DNA of 40,232 nt from a virus (IMGVR_UViG_3300020156_000016:1-40232), one strand, 5' to 3'. Positions 1 through 8,074 are shown, counted from the first letter of the stretch. The notes: generated by a model not told the origin, from the sequence alone. Numbers and translations are program-made.

Positions 1-127
1 CCGGTTTCGAGTGCCATTTAGCGAACTCCGCGAGGTTTGATTTGCATGCCCCCCGTAGACGGGAAGCGCTTGCGCTCATCCGAGCGCTGCACCGAGCCAA
101 GTGCCGTAACAAGATCATTTCCGACCA
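1..127. repeat. Terminal direct repeat (copy 1); same as 40106-40232
   Basis: Bases 1-127 are identical to 40106-40232. Because the connector gene ends at 18 and the tail fibre gene starts at 40122, which is position 17 of the unit genome, the two ends join into continuous sequence with correctly adjacent genes. A length of exactly 127 is typical of a k-mer overlap left when an assembler closes a circle, so this is most likely an artefact of circularity. The stretch 40123-40232 is therefore a duplicate of the connector gene's 3' part and not a second gene. Confidence 0.95.
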
Positions 128-635
128 ATGCCGCCTGCTCGGCGTTGCGTGTGTGTTTGTGGATCTGAACCAGGCTTGCTTTCACATAGACGTCGTGGTG
201 ATTGGTCAGCAGCCAGTTCGTTGGGTTGGAATCAGACAGTGCCGTCAGCTTCGGCACGTAGAAAATCGTGTAGGTGTAGGAGCCATTAGGGGCCGGGATC
301 AGGCGGATTGAGCCGTTCTCGAACAGAAATCGCTGCGGGCGGTCAGTTGAGCCGGTCAGCGTCTCGATTCCGTTCGGAGAGGTGTAGGACAGCGTGTACT
401 TGTAGCCGCCAGACTCGATCTCAATACGCTGGACGGAGTCAGCATCCGCAGGAATCGCCAAGGTTTCACCCGAAGTCGCCCCGGTCGCGCTGGTTTCGAT
501 GCCTCTCAGGGAAAGCTCGCGGAATACCTCGGCTTCAGCCAGCCCAATCAGCGTCGGCAGGATGGTCGCAAGGTCAGACCGGTGTGAGAGCGAAATAAGC
601 TCTGTCTGTAGCTCCGCATAGGTCGAAATGGTCAT
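18..635 (-). CDS. Head-tail connector (adaptor) protein
   Basis: A 205-residue protein that probably forms the adaptor ring under the portal of a short-tailed phage. It has the helical N-terminus of podovirus adaptors (LAEAEVFRELSLRGIE, about residues 31-46), a beta-rich middle (about 50-130, with strands such as RFLFENGSIRLIPAPNGSYT) and a C-terminal helix rich in charged residues. It lies between the capsid gene block and the tail fibre, where connector genes sit in related genomes. Its ATG (633-635) overlaps the TGA of the next gene's predecessor frame by an ATGA junction with the gene at 632-955 on the promoter-distal side of capsid. The stop TAA directly abuts the tail fibre ATG across the genome join. 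Assignment is by length, fold pattern and context. Confidence 0.7.
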   Translation of the reverse strand: MTISTYAELQTELISLSHRSDLATILPTLIGLAEAEVFRELSLRGIETSATGATSGETLAIPADADSVQRIEIESGGYKYTLSYTSPNGIETLTGSTDRPQRFLFENGSIRLIPAPNGSYTYTIFYVPKLTALSDSNPTNWLLTNHHDVYVKASLVQIHKHTRNAEQAALVGNDLVTALGSVQRSDERKRFPSTGGMQIKPRGVR

Positions 636-955
636 TTCTTCAGATACCGATCAAAGCTGACGAATGCGGTGTTTTGCGCGAAAAAGTTGCGGATCCACTT
701 CCGGCGCTCTGCCGGATCTTTGATGGACAGCAGCTTTGCGTACTCAAGCGGCCCGATGGTTCCGACCTTCCGCATCTCGCCCCAGCGCTCGCCAGCGGTC
801 GCATTGCGCTCTGCGGCGCACTGCTCGATGATCGGAGCGTAGTCGTAGGATTTTTGGACGATGAGCTGGTCGCCCTCGAAATGCAGCTTCGTGCTGACGC
901 CCTGGACGTCTGTGCCTTCGTCCAGCGTGACATTTTCGGAATATCCGCTTTCCAT
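632..955 (-). CDS. Conserved phage structural-region protein, function unknown
   Basis: About 107 residues if it starts at the ATG at 955; a TTG at 967 would add four residues. A GGGG run lies about 5-9 bases upstream of the ATG and is the only ribosome-site candidate. The protein is soluble and mixed-charge, with a C-terminal helical part rich in Arg and Lys (PAERRKWIRNFFAQNT). It lies between the capsid terminator and the connector gene and is joined to the connector by an ATGA overlap, so it should be made together with virion proteins. Its upstream region is a strong terminator, so expression needs read-through. No family is recognised with certainty; such proteins recur beside capsid genes of podoviruses. 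Confidence 0.65.
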   Translation of the reverse strand: MESGYSENVTLDEGTDVQGVSTKLHFEGDQLIVQKSYDYAPIIEQCAAERNATAGERWGEMRKVGTIGPLEYAKLLSIKDPAERRKWIRNFFAQNTAFVSFDRYLKK

Positions 956-965
956 CTGATGCCCC

Positions 966-996
966 AAAAGAAAAGGGCCACCCCGAAGGGCAGCCC
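966..996 (-). terminator. Rho-independent terminator after the capsid gene
   Basis: Read on the minus strand, a 9-bp stem (GGGCTGCCC pairing with GGGTGGCCC, two G-U pairs) closes a TTCG tetraloop and is followed by TTTTCTTTT. It begins 24 bases after the capsid stop codon. It would reduce transcription of connector and tail genes relative to capsid unless RNA polymerase is antiterminated. Confidence 0.9.
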
Positions 997-1019
997 TTGT
1001 TTGCTACAGGCGACCGGGT

Positions 1020-1988
1020 TTAAGCGGTCAGGTCGGCAATCTTTGCCATCGCCTTTTCGGCCGTCACCACCAGGGTCACGTCGGCGGTGATCAGCGCCTT
1101 TTCGCTGTCGCCGGATTTGCCGATGTCCTCGGTGCGGAAGCCATCGAGGAACGCGAGCTCGCCGTACTCCGGGTTCAGCAGGAACACGGTAGTCGCGCCC
1201 GCCATCAGGTAGTGCGGGACAATTTCCAGTTCGCCGAAGTCGGACATGTAGACATCAGCGCCCCCAATGATGCGGCCCTGCTCCTTCTTGCCCACCTGGA
1301 AGCGGTTCACTGCGATACCGGAGAAGCCCGAGAAGGTGGACTTGTGCGACGGCGACATGACAACCATGCTCGGGACTTCGCCGGAGTTGGTGTAGGCCGA
1401 CTGGACAACGCTCTTCAGCAGCGTTTCGGTGAAAGCGCGGCCAGTGCCGGCCACCGGAGCGGTCGTCGGAGCGCCCGAAGTGTGAGCGGTCGTCGAACCG
1501 CCAGCGCCGTGCGAAACGTTCGAGTAAATCAGCGCGCCCAGGCCTGCGGACTTCGATGCAGTGGTGGAGTTGCCAGCCACAGCGGCGTTGTTCGACAGAA
1601 CCATCGCCTCGATGTCGCGGCGGAGCTCGATCATCTTCTTGGCCTTCTGGTAAGCCATGGCAGTTTTCATGCCGGCTTTCTTGACCAGGTTGGAACGGCG
1701 GGAGACGGCCGGCTGCTTGCTGAAGATTTGGCAGTAATTACCAACGCGCTCGGTGCCGGTCAGGGCTTCGGCCGAAAAGTCGTCGCCGTCGATCAGCGCG
1801 TTATCCTTGTTGGCCGATGCCAGGGAGTCACGCTGCCATTCGTGGTAGGTGTTGGTTGCGGAGCCCTTGCCGAAGGCCTTGGTCACCGGAGTTTGCTCGG
1901 GCGAGACGTTGTAGATCTTGTCGATCAGGTCTTCGCGGACGGAGTTGTTGACGTCGTAACGGTCAAACAGATTAGTAGGCTGTCCCAT
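1020..1988 (-). CDS. Major capsid protein (SU10/DUF5309-like)
   Basis: A 322-residue protein expected to form the icosahedral shell. The N-terminus (VNNSVREDLIDKIYNVSP, TPVTKAFGKG), the stretch EWQRDSLASANKDNALIDG and a central long helix (YQKAKKMIELRRDIEAMVLS, about residues 133-152) match the pattern of the SU10-type capsid family. Its length is close to that usual for the family. It follows the scaffold gene by 9 bases and is followed by a strong terminator. Both fit a gene needing the highest late expression. The ATG at 1986-1988 follows an AAGGAACTAGT-type ribosome site. The family call rests on recognition and not on a search. Confidence 0.88.
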   Translation of the reverse strand: MGQPTNLFDRYDVNNSVREDLIDKIYNVSPEQTPVTKAFGKGSATNTYHEWQRDSLASANKDNALIDGDDFSAEALTGTERVGNYCQIFSKQPAVSRRSNLVKKAGMKTAMAYQKAKKMIELRRDIEAMVLSNNAAVAGNSTTASKSAGLGALIYSNVSHGAGGSTTAHTSGAPTTAPVAGTGRAFTETLLKSVVQSAYTNSGEVPSMVVMSPSHKSTFSGFSGIAVNRFQVGKKEQGRIIGGADVYMSDFGELEIVPHYLMAGATTVFLLNPEYGELAFLDGFRTEDIGKSGDSEKALITADVTLVVTAEKAMAKIADLTA

Positions 1989-1997
1989 ACTAGTTCC

Positions 1998-2978
1998 TTA
2001 CAATTTGTTGTTTGCAATGAATGCGGCCAGGTCATTGACCTTTGCGCGGCCTGACGAGAATTTCTGGTTCAGGCTGCGGTTTTGCCGCTCGTTCGCTGGC
2101 AATGTCTTCTTCTGAGTCGGGAGGCGTTCTGCCTCCTTCACCTTTTGCGTGATCTGCGGCTTCTTGGCCTGCAGTTCACGGTAGGCAAGCGCGTCTTTCA
2201 GAGCCAGGGCAAGGCCCGGCTCCAGCAGTTTTCCGAGTTGCGCCGGCGTCACCTGGTAGGCTTCCATCACCTTGCCGTAGATGTCGCCGAGCTTGGCTTG
2301 ATCAATCCCCTTTGCGGTGAGGACTTCCCATGCCTTCGCGATTTGCTCGCGCTCTGCCTGCTTGTGCGCTTCTTGCAGTTTCTGTTGCTCGGCCGTGATC
2401 GTGCCCTCCAGTTGCTGGAGGAGCGCGCCGATATGCTTCATGCGCTGTTGTTCCTGAATCCACGCGTGCGGATCGGATTGCGCAAGGTCTGCAAGTTCTT
2501 GTTCCGACTTCAGTCCCGCGAGTTGAACCACAGCCGCCCTTGCCATTTGGGCCTGCTGCAGCGCGTATTGGCTGGCTTCCGTGACCTTTTGTTGCACGAT
2601 CTCGGCCGCCTTACGCTCGCGGTCGGATAGCTCCATTGTCTTCTGCGTGAACGCCTTCTGACGGAGAAACCCGGCGATAAGCTCTTGCTCGGAGACTTCT
2701 TCTATGATCTCCTGCCCGTCCTCGCCCTTGGTTGGGACTTTGAATTTCCGCTCGCTTGTCTGATCTTCGGGCTTTTCCTCATCCTCACGGTTGTCCTCGT
2801 CTTCGTCCTGAGGATCGTTCTCGGATGATTCATCAGATGCGTCGTCCTGCTGGTCGCCTACACCGTCGTCCGGCTGGCTCTCGGCTTGTTCCTCGTCGTC
2901 GTGGGCCTCTTCAGGTTCCCCACCAAGAAACGCTGCCAGATCCTCAATGCTATCGGCTGCTTGCGCTACACCTGTCAT
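1998..2978 (-). CDS. Capsid scaffolding protein
   Basis: A 326-residue protein with the composition of a phage scaffold. Residues about 18-75 are almost entirely Asp, Glu, Ser and Gln. The middle (about 95-225) is a long Gln/Ala/Glu-rich helical, coiled-coil-like stretch, and the C-terminal 50 residues are basic (Lys/Arg-rich, ending FIANNKL), as expected for the capsid-binding end. It lies directly upstream of the major capsid gene and downstream of the portal block. It would guide procapsid assembly and then leave the head. No protease motif is visible, so exit is probably without cleavage. Confidence 0.88.
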   Translation of the reverse strand: MTGVAQAADSIEDLAAFLGGEPEEAHDDEEQAESQPDDGVGDQQDDASDESSENDPQDEDEDNREDEEKPEDQTSERKFKVPTKGEDGQEIIEEVSEQELIAGFLRQKAFTQKTMELSDRERKAAEIVQQKVTEASQYALQQAQMARAAVVQLAGLKSEQELADLAQSDPHAWIQEQQRMKHIGALLQQLEGTITAEQQKLQEAHKQAEREQIAKAWEVLTAKGIDQAKLGDIYGKVMEAYQVTPAQLGKLLEPGLALALKDALAYRELQAKKPQITQKVKEAERLPTQKKTLPANERQNRSLNQKFSSGRAKVNDLAAFIANNKL

Positions 2979-2991
2979 TGCGGGTTACTCC

Positions 2992-3294
2992 TTAAAGAAT
3001 GCGGCGGAGTGCTCGACGCGCTGCGCTCTCATTGCGAAGTTCATCGTCAATGAGCTTGCGCTGCGCGAATTTCCCGGTCTCCACCATCCCGGTCAAAATG
3101 CCTTCAAACTTGTCCGTGAGCTTTGCCAGCTGGAGCAGCAAGAGCTGCCCTTCCTTGTCGCGCACCGGGCACGCTTTCCACTGCCTGGTGATTTCCTCTT
3201 TCAGCGAGGCCATTGCGCGCTGAAACGCCTGGTTATCGAGCACTTGTGCGGCCTCTTGGCCCCGCTGCGCGTCTTTGTGCAGTTGTTCGGACAT
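2992..3294 (-). CDS. Small helical phage protein upstream of scaffold
   Basis: A 100-residue, almost wholly helical and charged protein. It keeps an aromatic/Cys patch near the middle (TRQWKACPV) and an Arg-rich C-terminus (SAARRALRRIL). Proteins of this look lie between portal and scaffold genes in related podovirus genomes, which suggests a head-assembly role, but no specific function can be assigned. Its ATG follows directly on the U-tract of the terminator at 3295-3318, so there is no Shine-Dalgarno sequence at the start. Transcripts that read through would carry a hairpin immediately before the start codon. Confidence 0.7.
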   Translation of the reverse strand: MSEQLHKDAQRGQEAAQVLDNQAFQRAMASLKEEITRQWKACPVRDKEGQLLLLQLAKLTDKFEGILTGMVETGKFAQRKLIDDELRNESAARRALRRIL

Positions 3295-3318
3295 AAAAAA
3301 AGCCGCTCTAGGCGGCTT
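3295..3318 (-). terminator. Rho-independent terminator overlapping a stop codon
   Basis: Minus-strand stem AAGCCGC/GCGGCTT with a five-base loop that contains the TAG of the 59-residue gene, followed by seven T residues. The next gene's ATG begins immediately after the T-tract. Confidence 0.85.
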
Positions 3319-3487
3319 CGGTTGTTTCGGTTACGGGAGGCGGCGGAAGCTCATCCCCCGGCTGATAAACGATGTAGCTCTTACCGTCGCACACAATGGC
3401 GATGGCGTCAGCGGGGAAAGGCTCGGCGGGGGAAATGGTCGGCTCGCCAGCCTCGTTCGCGCCTTTGATCAGGTCGATGTGCTTCAT
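3308..3487 (-). CDS. Small proline-rich phage protein, function unknown
   Basis: A 59-residue frame reading MKHIDLIKGANEAGE at the start, with a short beta-like core (IAIVCDGKSYIVYQPGDE, residues 30-47) and a proline/threonine tail. The ATG overlaps the upstream decoration gene's TGA (ATGA), which supports translational coupling and the choice of start. The stop codon is inside a terminator hairpin. It could be a small virion or assembly factor; nothing more specific is visible. Confidence 0.65.
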   Translation of the reverse strand: MKHIDLIKGANEAGEPTISPAEPFPADAIAIVCDGKSYIVYQPGDELPPPPVTETTEAA

Positions 3488-4182
3488 GCTGGCAGGACCT
3501 CTACGGTGTAGCCTTCGAGGGTGATCGTTTCGCCAGTGCTTGCGAGCTGACCGGTAATTGTCAGCACCTGGTCAACTGCCGTATCAACGGAGCCAGATTG
3601 AGGGGCGATGGTGCTAATGCCGACGCCAGTAGACGACATAGCTATCTGAGATGATGCGCTCCCTCTATTCCTCACAGCGACAAGGAGTGTTGTGGTTGCG
3701 CTGGTTGTTACCGCGAGGGACGAGAACGCTGTTGATCCCAACTTGACCTTTAGCGTCTTGTTGTTCGCACTGTTCGTGACCGAAAAAAATGGCGTAATCC
3801 GCAAACTTCCATTCGCCCCCATCATCCCGCCCGGAATGGTGATGCTCGCCAGCGTCGTCTCGCTCGTCGTCCCCGTCACGCTCGACGCTACGCCGGATTG
3901 GGCGAGGATGATTGGCGTTGCCGCCCCGCTACTGCTCAGCGAAGGCGCAGTGCCGCTGTCGTACTCAACCAAGCCAGCGGACGTGATTTCGATCTTCACA
4001 GCGCTGGAATAGCCGGAATACGTAGCCGCGCCAGTTGCGCCACTTGCAAGCGACACAGGAAGCGACGCCGCGCCTGCGATGATGCGAGCGGAATAAGTGC
4101 CGGTGACGGCACGGACGCGGAGAGACTCGCCGACTTGTAGGTTAACCACCAGTGTGTCGCCGGTCTTGATGAATTGGGACAT
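3484..4182 (-). CDS. Probable head decoration / virion surface protein
   Basis: A 232-residue protein dominated by Ser, Thr, Ala, Gly and Val with alternating beta-strand pattern throughout. It has no signal peptide and almost no Lys/Glu helices, as usual for head fibre, decoration or Ig-like virion proteins. An N-terminal module (GDTLVVNLQVGESLRVRAV, residues 8-26) resembles small beta domains found on phage particles. It lies two bases after the portal stop and is coupled by ATGA to the 59-residue gene. Its place between portal and scaffold supports a head role. Exact family not recognised. Confidence 0.65.
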   Translation of the reverse strand: MSQFIKTGDTLVVNLQVGESLRVRAVTGTYSARIIAGAASLPVSLASGATGAATYSGYSSAVKIEITSAGLVEYDSGTAPSLSSSGAATPIILAQSGVASSVTGTTSETTLASITIPGGMMGANGSLRITPFFSVTNSANNKTLKVKLGSTAFSSLAVTTSATTTLLVAVRNRGSASSQIAMSSTGVGISTIAPQSGSVDTAVDQVLTITGQLASTGETITLEGYTVEVLPA

Positions 4183-4184
4183 GG

Positions 4185-6284
4185 TTACATTCCTTCAGGC
4201 GTAAAAAAACCGCCCTGTGGCGGTTGTTGTTGTGGGTGCTGCATCGGCTGCGGCGGCGGCATCTGCTGCCCCGGCAGGACGTCGGGGGACGACAGAAGCT
4301 GCATTACGGTCTGCTGCACAAGCGCCGCGACCTCGGCCGGCTGCATGCCGGTGCCGACCACCTTCAGGCGGTTGGTCTCGGCGTTGAAGCCATCGATCTC
4401 CAGTTTCTTAAAGTCGATTGTCTTGTCCTGCTCAAGCTGCGCGATCTTTTGCTGTAGTTGTGCGATGGCCTGCTGCGCTTGCTGAAGCTGGGCGCCCTGC
4501 GGGTTCGCCCCAGGGCCCTGAGGATCTACCCAGAAGTCGCCGACGTTCTTAAATCCGGCGTTCTCGGTGATCTTCTGCATGGTCGTGTAGATCTGCTTGG
4601 GTGTCGCCACGCCAAGCTGCAGCAGAGACATCTGGTTCTGGAAGATCATTTGCAGATGCGCCAACTGCTGATTCTTGTCGCCAGTGCCGAGGCCGACATT
4701 GACCGTCATGTCGTACCAGTCGCGCCATTCGTTCGGGTCGTACTCCACGAACTCATTGCGCAAGCGGAAGGCCAGCTTGTCCATGCCGCCATCGGTCAGC
4801 AGCTTCAGGATGCCCTGGAAGATCGGCTTAACCAGCGTTTCGGCGAAGATGCGGGCAATCAGTTCGATGCGCTGCTGCGACGCGGACATGATCTGGTTGA
4901 TGCCGCTCGCCGTCTTATTCAGGCTGTTTGCGTCGATGCCCTGGTTGTAACGCGTGACGCCGGTCCGGTTTTCCCGCATGCCGTCAACGTACTCGAGCAT
5001 CGGGAAGGCTTGGCCGCCCACCCAAGGCGTTACATGCTCCTGAATCGCGTTTGGATCACGCTGGCGCAGCAAGCCACCCGGGCGGCTGTCCAGCAGATCA
5101 TCCAGATTCGCCATCGGGCTCCACTGGGCATCCGTAAGCACCTTGGTTCGCGGATTGTTCGCGAGGTACAGGGAGTTCAGGATCTGGCGCGTCAGCTCGG
5201 TTTTGAGCTGCTGCAAATCGCTTACCGCCTCGGCAATGCTCATGCCGTCCCAGCGGTGCGGGTTCAGAATCGGGGAAGAGGTCGCAATGGGTACATGCGA
5301 AACTTCCTCGTTCTTGAGGATCTTGTCTTTCAGTCGGTAGATACAGCGGCGCTCGGCAATGCCGTCACCGTCGAAGTCCACCAGCACAAACTCGATGCGC
5401 AGCCAGCCCTCGGTTTGACTCTCGTCGTCGGGCTCGATCTCATTGAAATCGCCCTGTCCGCTACGATTCACGCGGTATTCTGCGTCTGCGCTGGTCTCTG
5501 CTGCGGCATCGCCGGATGCGAAGTCGTCAGCATCGACGTCATAACCCATCTGGCGCAAGTCGGACAGCGTGACGCGCATCAGGCGGGCCACGTACGGGCA
5601 TTCTTGCAGCAGCGGGCTCGTCCAATTGCGCTCAACAAGCAGGTCTTCCGGCGGGAATGCCTCGACCTTGACGATGGAGCGCTTTTCGACGGTCTTCAGG
5701 CGCACATCCACCAGCATGACCGGCTGCATCATCTCATCCAGCATCGGCTGCCCATCAGGGCCGACTGCCGGATAAGGCTCGCCAGCCTGGACGATCTCCG
5801 CGCCCTTTTCCTGCTGAATCATAGCGATCTGCTCGAAGGTCAGCCCCTTGAGCATTTCCGTCTTCGGGATTTCCTCGTCATGCTTGCGCCACATGACGGC
5901 GCAATTCTTCGCCCACAGAGCGTCCTTGAACGCAGTGTAGAGCGTCAGGAAGCCGTTGTTTTGCTTGTAGAACACGTAATTGCAGGCATCCGTGGCCTGC
6001 TCGGCGCCCTTCACATCTTCCTGGCGCGTCGGCTCGAACGAAACCGCCTCATCAGTGCTGGTGAAAATCTTGAGCAGAGACGGCAGAATCCATTCCACCG
6101 TGTCCTGCACGTCGGACGAGACAATCGTGCTCCAGCCCTCTTCCTCGTTGCCGTACGGCTCGCGGTAATACTCACGCATGGCCTTTTCGCGCTCACCGGC
6201 AAGAGTGCCGTGCACGAAAACAGCGGCCTCCTCTTCCTTTGCTTGAAGCAAGGAAAGGAGCTGGATGTCGTCCATTTTTGCCAT
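4185..6284 (-). CDS. Portal protein (large podovirus type)
   Basis: A 699-residue protein that would form the dodecameric DNA gate at one head vertex. N-terminal helices with REYYREPYGNEEEGWSTIVS (about 37-56) and TVEWILPSLLKIFTS are typical of portals of P22/SU10-like podoviruses. So are the middle segment NRTGVTRYNQGIDANSLNKT (about 440-459), the following helix and NEWRDWYDMTVNVGLGTGDK. The C-terminal 100 residues are Gln-rich coiled coil and then a Pro/Gln tail, probably part of the barrel. It is coupled upstream to a 48-residue gene by TAATG. A terminator-like hairpin lies inside its last codons (4203-4225), which is unusual. Confidence 0.93.
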   Translation of the reverse strand: MAKMDDIQLLSLLQAKEEEAAVFVHGTLAGEREKAMREYYREPYGNEEEGWSTIVSSDVQDTVEWILPSLLKIFTSTDEAVSFEPTRQEDVKGAEQATDACNYVFYKQNNGFLTLYTAFKDALWAKNCAVMWRKHDEEIPKTEMLKGLTFEQIAMIQQEKGAEIVQAGEPYPAVGPDGQPMLDEMMQPVMLVDVRLKTVEKRSIVKVEAFPPEDLLVERNWTSPLLQECPYVARLMRVTLSDLRQMGYDVDADDFASGDAAAETSADAEYRVNRSGQGDFNEIEPDDESQTEGWLRIEFVLVDFDGDGIAERRCIYRLKDKILKNEEVSHVPIATSSPILNPHRWDGMSIAEAVSDLQQLKTELTRQILNSLYLANNPRTKVLTDAQWSPMANLDDLLDSRPGGLLRQRDPNAIQEHVTPWVGGQAFPMLEYVDGMRENRTGVTRYNQGIDANSLNKTASGINQIMSASQQRIELIARIFAETLVKPIFQGILKLLTDGGMDKLAFRLRNEFVEYDPNEWRDWYDMTVNVGLGTGDKNQQLAHLQMIFQNQMSLLQLGVATPKQIYTTMQKITENAGFKNVGDFWVDPQGPGANPQGAQLQQAQQAIAQLQQKIAQLEQDKTIDFKKLEIDGFNAETNRLKVVGTGMQPAEVAALVQQTVMQLLSSPDVLPGQQMPPPQPMQHPQQQPPQGGFFTPEGM
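4203..4225 (-). terminator. Terminator-like hairpin inside the 3' end of the portal gene
   Basis: Minus-strand stem AACCGCC/GGCGGTT with loop ACAG, followed by a run of seven T residues, all inside the portal reading frame (it encodes part of QGGFFTPEGM). RNA polymerase stopping here would truncate portal mRNA by a few codons. Confidence 0.75.
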
Positions 6285-6430
6285 TACTTGGCCTTTTTCG
6301 GTTCCGGCTTCTTGAGCTCGTTTGCCAGCACTTCAGCCAGCTTTACAGCAGCGTCAGTGCGGCCCATGACCACCATGCGCAGCAGCTTTTCCAGCTTCTC
6401 GGGAAGCGGCAGATCGTCGATTTCGTTCAT
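6284..6430 (-). CDS. Small charged protein between TerL and portal
   Basis: A 48-residue frame (MNEIDDLPLPEKLEKLLRMV at the start, ending KKPEPKKAK). The ATG at 6428-6430 overlaps the TerL TGA (ATGA) and the stop TAA overlaps the portal ATG (TAATG). Both junctions support it as a real coupled gene. It is predicted helical with an acidic N-terminus and a Lys-rich tail. It could assist packaging or portal assembly; function unknown. Confidence 0.7.
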   Translation of the reverse strand: MNEIDDLPLPEKLEKLLRMVVMGRTDAAVKLAEVLANELKKPEPKKAK

Positions 6431-7740
6431 GCTAGGTATTTCCTTCGATAGTTGATCGGCTGAGGTCCGCTCGTTGCCGGCTGCTCGTAGACGATGCAGC
6501 CAAGGCCGAATGAATCGGCGTCATGGCTAGCCCAATCATGTTCCGGGCCCAAGCCAATGCCGCGCTCCTCGTCCCTCTTTTCGTGATACCAGCCGAGGGC
6601 AGCGCGTCCAGCCTCTGTGGTGGCCTCGTTGAACCACATCATCGGGAACAACCTGCGGCCGGCTTCAATTCGCATCTTGGCGGCGCCCTTGCCCTGGTTC
6701 GGAACCACCTCAACGGCGTAGCCTGCGGCTTCAAACCCGGACTTAAATGAGACGTCGTGCACACGGTCCTGCGTGTCGCCGTCGTGAGGCAGCCAAATCG
6801 AGGCTTTTCCTGGCGTATATCCACGCTCGCGCAACCACTCCAGATGTGTCGCCAGTGGCTGTCCTTGCGCTGTGTAGTGATCAAGAACGCGGATCTCTCG
6901 ACCGACGAACTGCTCAACCCACATGGAGAAGGCGTCCGCCCGCGCTCCAGTGCCGCCCAAGTCACAGAACACGCGGAGCATCAGGTTCGGGTCAGCAGCA
7001 ACTCGGCCGATTCGCCCTTCCGCCTTCGCCTTGGTCAGATGGGAGGCGAAATATGCCCCCTCAACAACCATCAGGTAAGCGCCCTCCCAGATGTGGTCAT
7101 ACTGGTCTGGCCGCTCTGCCAAATCACGCTGGCGGTCACGCTCAAGCTTTGCGGGGAACCTCGGGTTATCACGCCAGTTGAGCTCGACTATCTTGATGCG
7201 CGGATCACCCGAATGCCTGAACCGGCTCTCAACGGCAGCCTTCTTCCGCTTCGGGTTCCACGTCACCCACAATTCAGCGTTCCATCCCTCCCCCTCCTCG
7301 CGAAGCGTTGGGATCAGGACTGAAAACGCCTCATCTGTTACCGGCTCAGCCTCATCCACCCAGCAGAGCAGGATGCGGCCCTTGGACTTGATGCTCGCGA
7401 TGTTCCGATCAAGGCCGGCGAACGAGAAGTGAATCCGCCCGCACTTGCTCTTGATGTACTTGTCGCCGATGTCGTACCAGGCGCTAAGAAACGGCTCGTC
7501 CTCAATCGCCCGCTTGCACTCCTCCAGCGAGGAATCCTCAAGCGAGTTCATGAACTGGCGAGCGCACAGAATCTGGCCCGTAACGCCGGCCATTCCGTAC
7601 ATGTAGCCGCGAAGCGCCGCCATCTTGGCGAACGAGCGCGTTTTGGCCGATCCTCGCCCGCCGTACGCCCCCCTTACGTCAGCCTCACCCTCAAATATCG
7701 GGATCAGCTTCTCGGGGATCTCAATCCTTGCTGTCGCCAT
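6427..7740 (-). CDS. Terminase large subunit
   Basis: A 437-residue packaging motor and nuclease of the PBSX/large-terminase type. Walker A is GGRGSAKT (residues 27-34). Walker B with the catalytic acid is ILLCWVDEAE (Glu near 130), and the coupling motif region is around VTWNPKR. The C-terminal RNase H-like nuclease shows the acidic positions CDLGGTGARADAF, PHDGDT and HDADSFGL near the end. Length is normal. It overlaps TerS by 20 bases and a small gene by ATGA. It pumps DNA into the procapsid through the portal and cuts the concatemer. Confidence 0.95.
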   Translation of the reverse strand: MATARIEIPEKLIPIFEGEADVRGAYGGRGSAKTRSFAKMAALRGYMYGMAGVTGQILCARQFMNSLEDSSLEECKRAIEDEPFLSAWYDIGDKYIKSKCGRIHFSFAGLDRNIASIKSKGRILLCWVDEAEPVTDEAFSVLIPTLREEGEGWNAELWVTWNPKRKKAAVESRFRHSGDPRIKIVELNWRDNPRFPAKLERDRQRDLAERPDQYDHIWEGAYLMVVEGAYFASHLTKAKAEGRIGRVAADPNLMLRVFCDLGGTGARADAFSMWVEQFVGREIRVLDHYTAQGQPLATHLEWLRERGYTPGKASIWLPHDGDTQDRVHDVSFKSGFEAAGYAVEVVPNQGKGAAKMRIEAGRRLFPMMWFNEATTEAGRAALGWYHEKRDEERGIGLGPEHDWASHDADSFGLGCIVYEQPATSGPQPINYRRKYLA

Positions 7741-8020
7741 GCTTTGTCATCGGCACCAGCTCGACGCGAGTAACGGTTTCAAGTGGCCCGCCGTCTGGCC
7801 CGGTCAGCTCTTGCTTCACTTCTTTGGGCAGAAGCTTCGGGAATATCTGCGACCAGAAGATGCGCTCATTCACCGGGTCAGACTTCGCCCACTCCAGCAT
7901 TTGATCGGCACCACCCAACCCATCGGCCACTTGTAGGATGGCGTCTCGCACATCCTTAGTCAGTCTGTTGGGCGTACCAGGCTTGCGGCCCGCGCCTTCA
8001 CGCTTTCCGCCTTTAGCCAC
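7721..8020 (-). CDS. Terminase small subunit
   Basis: A 99-residue DNA-recognition subunit. The N-terminus GGKREGAGRKPGTPN is the familiar basic, glycine-rich start of phage small terminases. It is followed by a short helix-turn-helix region (LTKDVRDAILQVAD, about 20-33) and an oligomerisation helix. The start is GTG at 8018-8020, with AAGGA eight bases upstream; no ATG is available. It overlaps TerL by 20 bases and would select the packaging site on phage DNA. Confidence 0.88.
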   Translation of the reverse strand: MAKGGKREGAGRKPGTPNRLTKDVRDAILQVADGLGGADQMLEWAKSDPVNERIFWSQIFPKLLPKEVKQELTGPDGGPLETVTRVELVPMTKHGDSKD

Positions 8021-8048
8021 GGTTGATTCCTTTGATTTCTATTGATTT

Positions 8049-8069
8049 CCTTTGATTTTTTTTCAAAGG
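8049..8069. other. Inverted repeat in T-rich leader before TerS; possible packaging-site element
   Basis: CCTTTGA and TCAAAGG flank seven T residues, and TTTGATTT-like units occur three times between 8031 and 8060. The element lies between the terminator at 8075-8099 and the TerS start. Sequences near terS often hold cos or pac sites, but nothing here proves it. Confidence 0.4.
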
Positions 8070-8074
8070 GGGAA

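Noticed and set aside
1212-2054. A 280-codon plus-strand frame opposite the capsid gene
   Set aside because: Shadow of the capsid frame; no ribosome site and no domain.
4458-6455. A 665-codon open frame on the plus strand opposite the portal gene
   Set aside because: It mirrors the portal gene, is rich in Leu/Arg/His/Val as expected of a GC-rich antisense frame, has no ribosome site and no recognisable domain.
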